Assembly: GCF_016086655.4 (NCBI RefSeq)
Contig: NC_052131.2
Span: 12,259,940-12,323,939 of the forward strand
Direction of reading: 5' to 3'
DNA from: Lepeophtheirus salmonis
Taxonomy: Eukaryota; Arthropoda; Copepoda; Siphonostomatoida; Caligidae
Length of the DNA stretch: 64,000 nucleotides
Under the pieces are notes generated by a model. The model saw only the letters and a list, made by a program, of their open reading frames with translations, did no database searches and was not told the origin of the DNA. The translations under genes and the position numbers were made by a program. Within the stretch, counting starts at the first letter, position 1. The number at the start of each line of letters is the position of its first letter. Shown here in pieces: positions 22,548 to 34,328 of the stretch.

Positions 22548-22960
22548 AGAGGTGAGTCCTGAACAGAGGTAGCCAAGGCAACCTGAATTAGCAAAGTGGA
22601 AAGCAAAGATGAGAGAAAAAACTTTTTGGTACTGGTCTGCCTTCAAGTACGACCCTCATATCAAGTACAAAACGCATCCTGAAGTGATTATTGGTGATTT
22701 GAACCACCAATGCCAAAAGTGTGGTGCTTAACTTAAGGTGGTGAGGACATGAGTCAGGAGGTCAAGCACCAGGCCTCTCTTGTGAGGGTGGGGAATTGAA
22801 TCAAAATCCACCAAAACCGCCCTTAGATCGCTTGAAGATACTCCTGCAAGGCAAAAGTTCGGTGTCAAAGCACTTCCTGAAGAACATCAGGTCATACAAT
22901 GTTCTTTCAAAATGACAAGCATTCAGGCCACTGAGAAGAGGGAAGTGGGGTGGATGCCGA
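22548..22960 (+). pseudogene. Helitron Rep/helicase N-terminal fragment
   Basis: Helitrons encode a large protein with a HUH-nuclease (Rep) domain and a Pif1-like helicase. Here AKWKAKMREKTFWYWSAFKY is followed by DPHIKYKTHPEVIIGDLNHQ and CQKCGA (to about 22730). This matches the Helitron_like_N lead-in, with its DPxIDYxxHxxVxIG and CxxCxA pattern. A shifted frame gives PPKPPLDRLKILLQGKSSVS, KHFLKNIRSYN, then KMTSIQA near 22910, matching the family's PPEPLKxLL, SKHFLxNIRxYN and MTSFGA. Stops and frameshifts are present, and the nuclease and helicase domains downstream are absent. It is an old truncated copy. Confidence 0.72.
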
Positions 22961-22984
22961 ATATACTTAAAGGATACAAACAAT

Positions 22985-25625
22985 CCAATGGCCCAAATTA
23001 TGAACTTATTATCGTATAAAATTTAGCCTAGGCAATAGTAGTTAACTTCTACTAGTGTTATCATGGAATTCTAGACGCATAGAATACTTGATAAAAAAGA
23101 AACTTATGAGTCTCCCTCATTTAAAAAAAAAGAAAAATAAGCTAAGCTGCATGCGTAATTATTTCATTTGTTTATAATTCCATAGTTTGTTATTTGTTTT
23201 TGTAAACAATAAAAACTAACAGATCTTCAACAATATTTGTTCTTTTAGTTATATTCTTTACATAGGGATAAATACTTTCGAGGGTTAGAGACCAAGATAA
23301 GATCAAACTTTCAGAGGTGGAGTTTAATTTCCAGAACCACATCACTATTGCAGAATATTATGATAAGTTATCTCTGAGGGATTGTAGTTTGAAAATATAT
23401 GAGAATCTATGTATTAGATCAATAATAAAATTATTCATAGATCTAACTCCTGTAATCACGACTTGCATTTTGAAATAATCAAAGTTCTTATGTTTTTTAT
23501 TTTCAACTGTTTTCATGAGTTGACTCTTGCATAACTTAAAGCAGCTAGTATTATGAACCTAGATATAGATATGATTTTGGTTTTTAATTTTGTCAATTTA
23601 TATACCAATAGTTTGGTAAGTTTAAGTTCTACTCGGAATTGAAATATTGGATCCGTAACTCAATGCAACTTTGACTTATGAGGTCTTAAAATGAAGAAAT
23701 TAGCACATTTAATGATTTTTTTACTTTATGGATCTTTCACATTAAAATGTAGTTTTAGACATACATTGTTCAAGTTAAAAAGACATATAACATCTTAATA
23801 ATAGCGACTCAATAACGAAGTTATAAAAGGTATTATTGCTCTGTTAAACTGCTGTGTTTGGGTTCACAACTCGATACGTCCCCTTTTGTAGAAGGTAAAA
23901 TATTATCTGTCTTCTCATTCGAGGGCGAAAATGTTGCTATCATGAATGTTTTTTTTTGTATGAAACAATAATACATAAGACAAGAAGGAATTATCTTGAT
24001 TTCAAATATAACTTTTCAATTAAAATAGTAAATTAAACCATATAAAACTCAAAAATAGACTGAACTGTGTTAATAATAGTAATGCACGTACATTCTATAT
24101 TTATAATTGTGTTTTAGTTTTGAAAGAATCCTAATTCATTTTTCTTCCTAAAAAATCTTTAGTAATATATTTATTATAAAATAAAGTTGCACTCCCGGGT
24201 ATTTATAATAACATCAACTCTTCCTTTATTTAATCTAAAAGGATGTTCCAACAAGGGAATGTGTGCATTTCATTATTTGACAAGTGAGTAGATACATTTT
24301 GACTGAATTGAGTGAAACATCTTTTATTTTGGAAAAAATCTTGCTATTTGTTTCGAAAAAGTGTTTAAAAAGTAACATTGATTCAACTTAAGAGGCATCT
24401 AGTGAGTAAAGTATAATTTATGGATGTTTGAAAAGAAGTCACGAGGTGAAATGAACATGGTGTTCCCCTATGTATGTATATCATACACGAATACAGTATT
24501 TAAAAAAACATAATATACAGAGATCACTATTTAAAATGAATTAAATCTTGCAAGCGTTTATTTCAACTCACATTAAAGAAGAAAAAAGGAAAGTACTTTA
24601 TATAGAATTGAAAGAAATTCATCTAACATTTGATGAGGTTTAGCAACTAACTGAAGTACAGCCAGTATCATCAAATCATGTTAATTTTTTTTCCTGAAAC
24701 TGTTAGCATTATTATTTTATTTTTATGGAGATGACGTCCACATAAGTATTGAATAAGTAGCTATGTGTGAGTTTGTTCATCAAAAGGGAGAATAACAGCA
24801 AGGAACTGTCGGGGAGTTATCTTCTATAATATTAATGCAAAATTTATGAGTTCGTCGACGTCTAATAACTCCAGGCAATGCAAGATACAAGATCCAACTT
24901 TTAAATGATCTTACATAATATGTTTTTTAATTAATACTCATAAATTGTGAAACTTTCAAAATATATCATTAATGGAGTAAGATTCTTATGTCACATATCC
25001 ATTCTGCTGGTCTAAAAATACAAATGTATGTCTTTGAATTTTTTTACAAGGTTTAATAATTTCGACGGATTTGTTGGAATAAAAATTAGATAGATATTAA
25101 TTAATTAATTAGGACTATTTAAAAGCAAAAAATGTCTTAATTGCTTTTACATATCGAGAATGGAAGAAAAATGTACTCATACATCATTTTTCCTCTTTTG
25201 ATATATTTGACCTTAAGGCCAAATAATGAGGCTTGTCCTTGAAAAATTATTAATCGAAAATGAAATAAAATTTGAATTAAAACTTTTTCTAAAACATTTA
25301 TTTTTGAATTCTTAACCTAAAATATTTTATTCTATTTTAAACTACAGAAAAAATCGACGCTAGGGTTATATTTTTGAAATTGTTGTATTTTGTAGGTACG
25401 TATTGTTGGATCGATTGTGTAACATTTTTTATTCTGTGTACCCATAGATTTATTCCGTATATGTATTCATCATATAAATTATTTATACTTTGTGCATATT
25501 AAATTCTATTTTGACTCAATTTTTTTATTCCTACTATTTTCAACAAAATATACCAAAAGCAAAGAGTGAGAAATTTTCTTTGTATTTCATGAGTCACCTT
25601 AAGAAAATTCATTAGATTTGGATAT
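22985..25625. other. AT-rich stretch, nothing recognised
   Basis: No gene, RNA or repeat boundary recognised in about 2.6 kb of AT-rich sequence. Confidence 0.4.
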
Positions 25626-25630
25626 ATATT

Positions 25631-26255
25631 TTAAACAAAAAAATATGTAGAGATTTGAATGCCCATGTTCTCCGCTACAAACTCCAGCCTGGACTGGAAC
25701 TTGCTGCATGACTTGGCAATGAAGCTCTAGTCGAGGTTGGCTCAGGCATTCTTGAGGGCAGACTTCAGCTGGTCCTTGGACTTGTATTGGACTCCCAATA
25801 GCATCCCCTTTAAACGCCCAAACACTACGAAGTCACGCGGCGAACAATCAGGCGAGTGAGGCCATTTTCTTAAGCTTGTTGAGAAGAATGTTCGACCTTG
25901 CGAAGAGTTTTTCCTTGTCTACAGGCTTGAGGGCTTGACGAAAGGTTCTCTTGTAGACCTTAAGACCAAGATCTTTCTTAACTAGCCGGTCCATGGTCCT
26001 TCTGCTGACGTTAAACTCCCTGGAGAGGCCGCTGACGGTGACCTTGCCTCTCTTGTACTCGACAGACTTTTTTACGGCAGCATCCATTTCGTCCGACCTT
26101 TGAGGCCTTGACTTAGATCTTGTGGTCACCTTAGGAGTCCCTTGGTCTACCACGCTGTAAACGGTGGTGTGACTGCAGTTCAGAACCTTGGTGATTTCAG
26201 TGGGAGTTTTTCCCTGCGCGGAAAGATCCAAAATTGCGACTCAACGTCTCTCCAT
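25631..26255 (-). pseudogene. mariner-like transposase with core deleted
   Basis: The reading starts at the ATG at 26255-26253 but meets an in-frame TGA at codon 5. An internal ATG at 26231 opens 127 codons. The open part is an almost intact DNA-binding region with a first HTH (TPTEITKVLNCSHTTVYSVV) and a second (VSGLSREFNVSRRTMDRLV), followed by the basic linker. The catalytic core with the first two acidic residues has been deleted. The frame then joins SPDCSPRDFVVFGRLKGML, the C-terminal third-Asp region, and ends with CSKFQSRLEFVAENMGIQI and a stop at 25631-25633. Two further stops lie near the end. I could not identify inverted ends. A stand-alone DNA-binding fragment could in principle bind element ends, but no expression evidence is visible. 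Confidence 0.75.
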
Positions 26256-26728
26256 ATTATCGGCTGTTGTTTCACTGCTGCTATTTAGATTTTGCTGGAT
26301 TTTTGCTTATAACTATTCAAGACCCTTGCCTCGAAGTGTAAACCGGTTTCAAATCAATAAAATCACAAATATGTGCATGGTGTAAAATTTAAAGGAGTGT
26401 TCAGTTTTAGACGCGCACACCTATATAAGTGGTATTTTTATGTGTTATAGTGCATATACTTTTGATACATCGGATAACAAATCTTCCCTGGACTGTGAGT
26501 TATTTTATCACTTGATGTGTTAAGTACCTATTCATATACATTTTGGCTTCTATCGTCGTTTAGTTCATACACATCGTGGGAACTTATCACTTTTTACTAT
26601 TCTCCCTCTTTACTCCTTCTGCTTTGCCGTGTACCTTCTTCCAACCTAGCATGTTGGTTAATTCATTTTTATTACATTGATTCCCCGGCAACGGAGAACC
26701 AAGATCTGTCAAAAGTAAAAACTTTTCA

Positions 26729-27450
26729 TTGCACTCACCGGGCGTGCAATCCTTCAAATCTCACTTACAACTAACTCTAAGAACTGTCAAAAGTCTTTCT
26801 TCTATATTATTTTTACTATATATCGCTTATAACTACATAAAATCATCTTGTTATCATCATGGTAAATGTCGAAGAAAAAAAGATTCTGATTCTTTTCAGT
26901 CTACGTATACTATTGTTGACCTAATGGAAAAATTAACGTCTATTGTCAAGAAGTTTGAGGCTCTCAAGAACAAATTAAAAGCACTCCCTCATGAAATACA
27001 ATCAACCAGCAAGAGAGTATATAATGTGGAAAAGGAGCTAGATAGTCTCAAACAATAGACTGATTATGAACTACAGGGGAGAGAGGATAATAGACGAAAA
27101 CTGATCATTTATTGTCTTTCGTCAGAAACGGAGTCGAAAGAGACAATTGCAGAAAAGTTCGGAATGGAACAATGTAAAATCAAAAACGCTTTTCGTTTAA
27201 GGAGTAAACAGAATGGCTAAGCCCAATTAAAGTGGGGTTATTTGATGACCTGACCAAAGAACTTATTATAACCAGAAAAAAAAAAAAAATGTGACTGATA
27301 ATATATGCCTTATAAAATACCAAAAAAACGCCAACCAGGAGGTGTCTATGAAGATTTTAAATAAAAAATACGACAAACCCAAACCTCTTTTAGCTTGTAA
27401 GAAGATTTGGGCAGCTAAAAACCATGAAAAGGAAAAACTAAAGATATTTT
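26729..27450 (+). pseudogene. LINE ORF1-like protein relic
   Basis: The first frame (26729-27058, 109 codons) ends in a predicted coiled coil, IVKKFEALKNKLKALPHEIQ and further heptads. After a TAG at 27056-27058 the same frame continues as YELQGREDNRRKLIIYCLSS. This resembles the ExxRRKNIIIYGL segment that precedes the RNA-binding fold of LINE ORF1 proteins. KVGLFDDLTKELIITRKKK follows in a shifted frame, beside an A-run at about 27280. The role would be RNA binding in the retrotransposition particle. Broken by stops and shifts. Confidence 0.5.
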
Positions 27451-27514
27451 AATTAAAAATTAGGAACTTATTCTACAAAAACCATATACCTCAAATAGTT
27501 ATTGACGATCACCA

Positions 27515-28830
27515 GTCATTATTGGTCTGTATCAACGAAACTTGGCTAAATGATCCTCTAAACTTCCAAATCATTCTAAGCAACTATTTTCTAATTTTCT
27601 TGTGCAGATCGGAACTCACCCACGAAGCCCGGAGGGGTGTGGTCGCTATCTACTACCCTAATGATATAAGAGATTTTAATCTCCAGGACCACTCTGGTGA
27701 ATTTTTTGAACTGTGTCCGATCAAGTTCAAAAGTTGAAATGCATGTGTGTATACAGACTCCAATAAAAAAGTGATCTTGTACTCACTTCTTTCATCAAGG
27801 AGATGAATAACTCAAACATAATGTGCGAGGACTTCAATATTTGCAAATGAATTCTGTGACACCGTATTCCAGCCCAGCAAATCTACTTATCTAGGCTTTC
27901 CTTGACTCCTTCATCCTGAATCCACACATATCAAAGGAAACATATTAGATATTGTCCTCTCTAATTCATCATGTAATATTAAGACCGAATTCATAAAGGA
28001 GGTGTCCCTTTCAGATCACTACCCCATTGTTTTTATTCTGATTACATCGTCAAGTGGAGAAAGGCACACGAGTCAACCACCTACACTCTAAATTTTAAAA
28101 ACGTCAATTACATAGTTTCCGCTCCGAATACCTCCACGAATGGTACCAGGTGCCGAGGATATGTGGTCTACATTTTGTGATCTACTTCACTCACTTATTG
28201 GTGAATACGTTCCCAATAAAAAGCCTCATAATAGTAAAGACTCTCCATGGACTAATGTCAGTATCACCCTAATATCATGGAAGAAAAGAAATGCCTAAAA
28301 AAATTACCATCTCCACAAAACTTGGAAAAGTATAAAGCTCTCCAAAATGCTGTTTTTAACTTCTTCCAATTTACATCACAAGCCAGATCTCTCGACTAAG
28401 GAGAAGCTAATCAATTCTGTAGTGAGAAACTTGTCTGATAAACACAATTTGATATCTCCCAGACAACATGGATTCTAAAGTGTTTTGGTCGTATGATACA
28501 AAAATGTTATCATTCTGGGATGATGTCGCTTCTCGAAGTTGGGCTACATGGTGGGCTCGAATATAAACTGCATTGGGATGGGGGGGGGGACAATTGCAGT
28601 GGATTTTATCTTGGCTTAGAAGTATAGAAAAGCGAGCTTCGATAAACGGCATTGGATCAGCTTCAATAGGTGTCCCATCCTCTGTACCTCAGAGTAGTGT
28701 CCTTGGACCTACCCTCTTCTCAGTCTATATTAAAGACCTGTGCAATAACCTCTGATCCAAAATATATATGTAAGGTGACGACACAAAGCTTGTTTGCCAA
28801 TTCGGCTTAGTTAACTTATTATTTTTGAAA
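27515..28830 (+). pseudogene. LINE endonuclease/reverse transcriptase relic
   Basis: The endonuclease part shows VCINETWLNDP near 27525, corresponding to the ETWL motif of APE-type LINEs. NILDIVLSN near 27947 and EVSLSDHYPIVF near 28003 (the SDH catalytic motif) follow. The RT part shows ISPRQHGF near 28455, then WILSWLRSIEKRASINGIGS near 28605. SVLGPTLFSVYIKDL near 28697 is the GVPQGSVLGPxLF motif. GDDTKL near 28774 is the catalytic xADD box, with Ala replaced by Gly and a stop just before. The fingers region between EN and RT is largely deleted, and a G-run at about 28579-28588 shifts the frame. Confidence 0.65.
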
Positions 28831-28939
28831 TATTTTTTGTTTCGTTTTGAAAGATCGGTAACTGCATAACTGCTAGAAGAATCTCAGTCAACTAAATGGT
28901 TTCAAATTTCTTCAATACGTTTTAAGCATCCTGTTCTGA

Positions 28940-29785
28940 GTATTTATCAAACTGAAAAATGAATTTTTATGAAACCATTGTGTAGTAGACATAAAGATGT
29001 GCAGTTTTTGGACTACAAACTCGCATAGCTATTACTTAATAAGATTTCTGTGTAATAAGGATTTCTCCTTTTAAGGTAATTATATTCAAAAAATTAAATT
29101 TGAGGATGTATTTCTTTTAATGAACCATGTAAAAACTGTGGAAAAATAAAACTCGGTCATCCACGTATTCGCTAAGTGCCCCCGTCTGGAAATACTTCGA
29201 CATAATGTATCTATAAATATAAAGGGTAACTCATAAATACAAAGTCAAGTTATCTATTTACCATTATTCTTTTTAGATTATCTATGAGAAGTAATTTGCC
29301 CCTAATACCAAGGCACTGCACTATGGACTTTTAAATTCCAAGACATATATTGGCAAAAAACTCATTTTAAGAGAGTCAATCAGGGTAGAAGATTTTAGAG
29401 GCATTTTTTTTCGACAATGAAGGGAATAATTTTGGATTTTTTAACAATAATTTAATAGATATTTATTTTATTTTTTAAGATATTTCAATTTGACATAGTA
29501 CGTTGTAAGAAAAAGTGTATTAACTATTATCTGATGATATTTCATGTACCTAAGGTTAACAATCTTGTCGCTGATCACTACTTTGTGTCATGATCTGAGT
29601 CATTGTTTAATCATTGTCTAATTATCAATAAATAATTTGTTATAATAAATTTGTAATTATGGATTAGCATATTTGCTACTACATTTCTAATGACCTCTTA
29701 TTTGGTAAAATAATTTTTGTAAATACTTCATGGCAACAATAAACGAGGCTGTCTTCATTGCAATCTGCAATCATTATTAGTTTAA
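28940..29785. other. AT-rich stretch, nothing recognised
   Basis: No gene or repeat recognised before the open frame at 29836. Confidence 0.35.
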
Positions 29786-29835
29786 TGATTTTATCTTCTT
29801 TCTGTTAGTTTTAACAAATGTAGACAAGATTCAAT

Positions 29836-30279
29836 ATGATAATAATAACTTTCAATTTTGCTAACTGCCCTGCTCTTTGCCTTATGAAGGAATTTACTTC
29901 CCTTAACATATCTGGACTACGGGATAAGTCTGTAACTCCTCTGCTATTATTCGGGCTCATATCAAATGTCGCTAATGCTCCAACAAAGACACTTGCCTTG
30001 GAGTTTGCTCTCTCGAACTGTAAAAGTAGAATAGGTGGGACGTTAACTGAAGGAGAACTTGTCAGAAAGGAAGAACTGAGAGCTATTTTTATTGTGAAAG
30101 CTGCAAGGTATTCATCATTCATCATCAAAATCCCTGATCTGGATGGTCTCTTGTGGAAATATGTGGGGGATCTTATTTGTTACTACCCTTCAAGTTCGAA
30201 TAACAATAGGAAGGTTCTTCGTCGCCTGATACGCATCCATAAACAATTTAAGAAGTTCTGCGCCTCAAAAGTTCAATAG
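29836..30279 (+). CDS. hypothetical protein or terminal exon, 147 codons
   Basis: This is the longest intact frame in the window. It runs from ATG 29836 to TAG 30277-30279. The sequence includes FTSLNISGLRDKSVTPLLLF, ALSNCKSRIGGTLTEGELVR and a basic C-terminus RRLIRIHKQFKKFCASKVQ. Codon use is more balanced than in neighbouring random frames. Two acceptor-like sites precede it (TTCTTTCTGTTAG at about 29809; GCTAAC branch-like plus pyrimidines to AG near 29890), so it may be a last exon. An AATAAA lies about 240 bp downstream. The minus strand is also open across 29811-30128 (105 codons), so strand assignment is uncertain. I recognise no family. Confidence 0.35.
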   Translation: MIIITFNFANCPALCLMKEFTSLNISGLRDKSVTPLLLFGLISNVANAPTKTLALEFALSNCKSRIGGTLTEGELVRKEELRAIFIVKAARYSSFIIKIPDLDGLLWKYVGDLICYYPSSSNNNRKVLRRLIRIHKQFKKFCASKVQ

Positions 30280-30284
30280 TTGTC

Positions 30285-32795
30285 TTTTTTTATTGCCATT
30301 GAAGCTTTAGGTTTTATTTCTCTTTTTTATTGTTATTATTTTAATATAAATTCTTAGGATTATTTTAATGTTTATTTTATACCTATGGACATTTTTTATC
30401 AATATTTTAGAGAAAATGCATACATTATCTGTTCACCATGTTTATAGCATTATGTCTTTTTAGTTTAGGAATTTAATTATAAACTTTAATGTTTATTTAC
30501 ATATTTTATATAAGACCAATAAAGAAAAAAAACTTTCAATTTTATAAGTAATACGACCTGCTAAATAGTACAATATATTAACTTTAACATAGTTGTAATG
30601 TTATTGATCATTTTGATATAAGTTGTGGAATAAAATTGTTGCCCAAATATTAGTTTTGATCGATATAAATTTAAAAAAAATCAAATATCCCAACCAGAAA
30701 AGATTAATCATCATAATGATAATTACGTGATTTATCATCCTTCATAATTGACTTAAATATATTAACCTTAAATATTTTTTAATTCTTTACCAATATGAGA
30801 AAGATTAATTACTTTTAGCATGTCGAATATATTTTTAATATAGTCCATTAAGAAATGAGGAATCATTAGAAAACTTAAACCTGCTTGAATAAATATTTAC
30901 TTTAGATATAATTTTATACATTATTGTTGAAGTTGATCCATTTGGAGTTGGATCTAGATCTGACTTTTAGTTTTTTAATGGTATTCATTAATCTCATAAG
31001 AAATTTGTTAGCTTCTTCATATTTTCAAAAGTTAAGTATTTTTGAAAGTTTGCTGATAATGGTTTAAAGAAGAGAGAAATTTTCTGAAGCAACAGTCTCT
31101 TCCAAAAAAGTAATATAATTAGATAGAAGAATATTTATCAAATTTTTCATCAAATAGTAAAGGTAATAACAGTTGAAATAACAATAACATGAATTTCTAC
31201 TTTTTTTATTAAACTGAAAATGCCACATTGGGGGTAAAATACTCTACTACAACTAATAGTAGAAATCCCAAAGACTATAAAAAAAGGCCTTGGTTGAAAT
31301 TAAAAGAATTGATTCTATCATTATGGAGTCACTAATTAAATCATACTTGACATAGCCATAGCTCTAACGTTTACTATTCACATATTGAAAATTCTTTCAT
31401 CGAACATAAAAACTCTGGGGGTCTCAAGGGTCCTTACACATGGATATAAATATTCTCGAGTAAATTAATTTTCTACATCAATAAGAAAGATAACTGATTG
31501 AAATCATATAAAAAACGAATTCTTACAAACAAATATTAAAACGCTGCATCATTGTATCTACTGAAGCTATGAGCGTGTTTTTCTCATAGAGAATATATAG
31601 AGCAACGAAGTTTTTATTGAGGAGGTTATTATCAACTAGAGATTGTTTCAGCTGTTGTCAGGGTATTTATACTAAAATAATCTATAATTTTGTTTTGTTT
31701 TGCTTTTTATTCATGATTTTGAAAGAATATATAAGTATAAGTAAATTATATAGCGAAGGCATTCAACAGTTGACGTGATCTTGCGCGATACTCGCGTTCT
31801 CAAGCTATCTATACTTATCAATGGTTTGGCTGCTTTGTTTCAAAGTTTTAAAGAGATTTTTATCGACTCAAGATGACGTCAGTTGTTTCTGGGGTATTAA
31901 TGCTATAATGGTTTGAGTGCTCCTACCACATGTTCTTTCACCCAATAAACGTTCAATTATAGCTCACTCCCTTTACTCGCAATGTGGAGTAGAGGAAGGT
32001 CCAGGAAATTTAAAAAAAAAAATAGAATTTGAATTTACTAAGAGACCTCACTGAAAAACACAAACACAAAAACATCTTTCTTACGTGAAGAAAAAGTTTT
32101 TAGAAGCACACCCTCCATGTAGAGCAAAGAGATCCAAGAGCTTGAAAGTTTCTTAATTCCTGACAATAATTTAAAATGGAATATTTTTTTTTATTTTTTT
32201 CTTATGATTATATATTTTTTTTTTACTAGTTATAATTACGTTTTATAAATTGATATTTAAGAAGACCTATTTGTAAGTGAGATCAGATTGATATGTAAAT
32301 TAGTATATACCAATGGCATGAATATGTAGGTATGTACAATGTTCATGAGCATCAAAGAATCAATTAACACTTCAAATTGAAAAAAATATTTATAATATCA
32401 CTGTTTAAAAAATTGTAGGTAATGGAATAAAAAAAAGTTTTATACACACATTTCAAAACTTTACTGTTGCATTATTTTCTGTTACTCCCTCCTTAAATTC
32501 GACAGACGTATTCCCCTTCTCGTTATTTATATACACATAACCAGTACCCCCATCCTCATCAAAACTCTCCATAATTGATAATAATCTCTTGAACATCTTC
32601 TCCATACTTTGATGTATGACCTGGATGAAAATAGTAGGAATAAAAAAAATCCGTTTCCAACTGGAATTTAATATGCACCAACTAAAATAATTTATCTGGT
32701 CTACACGAATATGGAATGAATCTACAGGTACATAGAATACAACAACCTAATCCAATCGATTAAATCAAACAATACATAATTATGTATAATTTAGG
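30285..32795. other. AT-rich stretch, nothing recognised
   Basis: An AATAAA at about 30518 could serve the upstream frame. Otherwise no gene or repeat boundary seen. A weak internal similarity between about 31640 and 31880 (both ending in a GGGTATTxATxCTA-like block) is too short to call. Confidence 0.35.
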
Positions 32796-32803
32796 AAGGT
32801 ATA

Positions 32804-33505
32804 CCGGTAGTAGCATAAATACGCGGACTATTTGTGGCGAATAATTAAATGTGTAATAAAATTAGTATGATGTATTTTTTTTGAAAATTATATAATAGAG
32901 AATTTATTCTGGTATAAAATTTAATATAATTACTGAATATAACCGCCATCAGCTACTATGACACCCTCCAAGCGCCCGCGGAAGTCCTCGCACACATTGA
33001 TGATGTAATGGTCTTCCATGGTTGCCCATTGTTCATTGACACTGGCCTTCAATGAGTCCAAATTCGGGCGGCGGGTAGCACAGCCCTTCTTTTCAATTTG
33101 CCACTGACACTGTAGTCAAGGGGATTCAAATTATGTGATTGAGGTGGCCAATTTTTTTTGTTCCAAAATGGCATGTTGGCAGCGAGTCATTCCAGAGGTA
33201 TGGGCAGGTCTTTCAGATCTTTTCCCTTCTTGACAAGCTTGTGGACCTTGACCAAAGTAGTTCTGGATAGTCCAGTGTCCTTGATTATCTCCTTGACAGA
33301 CCTACCGGCGCGGAGGAGAGTGGCAACCATATGAAATTTGGCCTCGTCATTAATCGTAAACGACTTTGTTTGATGCGAGTAAGAAAAACAAAAACAAAGC
33401 CAAAAGATTTACCGAGTTACTTGTGCTAGAATTTTTTATTTCCGGTCACGGAGCCTCGAGATATAAGCGTTTAAAAATTAGTCCACATATTTATGCAACT
33501 ACCGG
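32804..33505 (-). mobile_element. mariner-like deletion derivative with both ends
   Basis: The inverted ends are CCGGTAGTAGCATAAATACG (left) and, reversed, CCGGTAGTTGCATAAATATG (right), with three mismatches in the first 27 bp. They are flanked by TA at 32802-32803 and 33506-33507. At 702 bp it has lost the middle of its transposase while keeping both termini and both UTRs. That is the expected intermediate between an autonomous mariner and a MITE. Confidence 0.88.
32930..33385 (-). pseudogene. mariner-like transposase, N- and C-termini fused
   Basis: The N-terminal part reads INDEAKFHMVATLLRAGRSV, then IIKDTGLSRTTLVKVHKLV, a helix-turn-helix typical of mariner transposases. No ATG is found at the start. 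After PIPLE and a stop, the core with the first two catalytic residues is missing. The sequence resumes at NWPPQSHNLNPLDYSV, the third-Asp motif, followed after a shift by RRPNLDSLKASVNEQWATME. It ends with an intact C-terminus (VCEDFRGRLEGVIVADGGYI) and a stop at 32930-32932. The preserved C-terminus suggests the deletion is younger than the decay of other copies here. Confidence 0.8.
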
Positions 33506-33509
33506 TATA

Positions 33510-34325
33510 CATATATATTATATAGAGTTTGCTCTTTCTAATTAGCTACCTATAAAGTGAAACCATTTTAGAATTCAAACCAAAACGATATTTTAGGTAA
33601 AAAAATTCTGAAACAAATTAATCTATTAAAAAAAGTTTTATGAAGCTTTCATTTTTAATTACTGATTTTGCTTATTCAAACTTGATTTCTTCGACTTAAG
33701 ATAATATTTATCCAAGAAGGAGAGAGGATGTCTCAATACATTTTCCTTCCATTCTCTAATATGGATTATTCGGTGTAAAAAGGGGTTGTTAAATTTGTCC
33801 GGAGAAGTTCATGTGTAAATGCAATCAAGGACGTTTTTGCTTTTGAAATGTAATCATTGATCAAGTCTTATACTTAACATTACATTAAAAAAACCAAAAT
33901 AATTATAAACTGTATAAGAAATTATCCTTCTTATATATACTTCTGCTCTAGCTGTACTTTTATTACTTCACCTAGCTTCCTTCTTATTTGAGTCAAATGG
34001 TTTGTCCCACAGAATTTGTACCTATTGTAAGTATTAAAAAAAGTTGAGGTAGTTAAATTTGTGAATGAGCTCGTGTGTAACTAATATATCGATTTAAAGG
34101 AAGATAATATTAACTTTCTATCTACATATAAACGTTGTTCCATTGTTGAAAAATAACATTTTTTTTCTTTTTTAACTTCTTAGAAATAGTAATACGATTT
34201 AAAGTTTTAACATTTCTATTTGTTCCTGATGTTGGTTGTATTTAATGAAGTTGTAGGGCTGTACATATAAATTATATTGTTAAAAGATGTAGAAAAAATA
34301 GAAAGTTTGATTTTCAAAGAGGAAA
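33510..34325. other. AT-rich stretch, nothing recognised
   Basis: No gene or repeat recognised. Confidence 0.35.
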
Positions 34326-34328
34326 CAC

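Larger units (their letters stand above)
26720..28930 (+). mobile_element. LINE (CR1/Jockey-type) relic
   Basis: This non-LTR retrotransposon has an ORF1-like coiled-coil protein, then an apurinic-endonuclease and a reverse-transcriptase region, all on the plus strand and heavily mutated. The order ORF1, EN, RT and the motifs support an APE-type LINE. The RT is cut short soon after the catalytic DD motif. Boundaries are approximate; no poly-A tail or target duplication was identified. The upstream 26400-26720 may be its 5' UTR. Confidence 0.65.
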
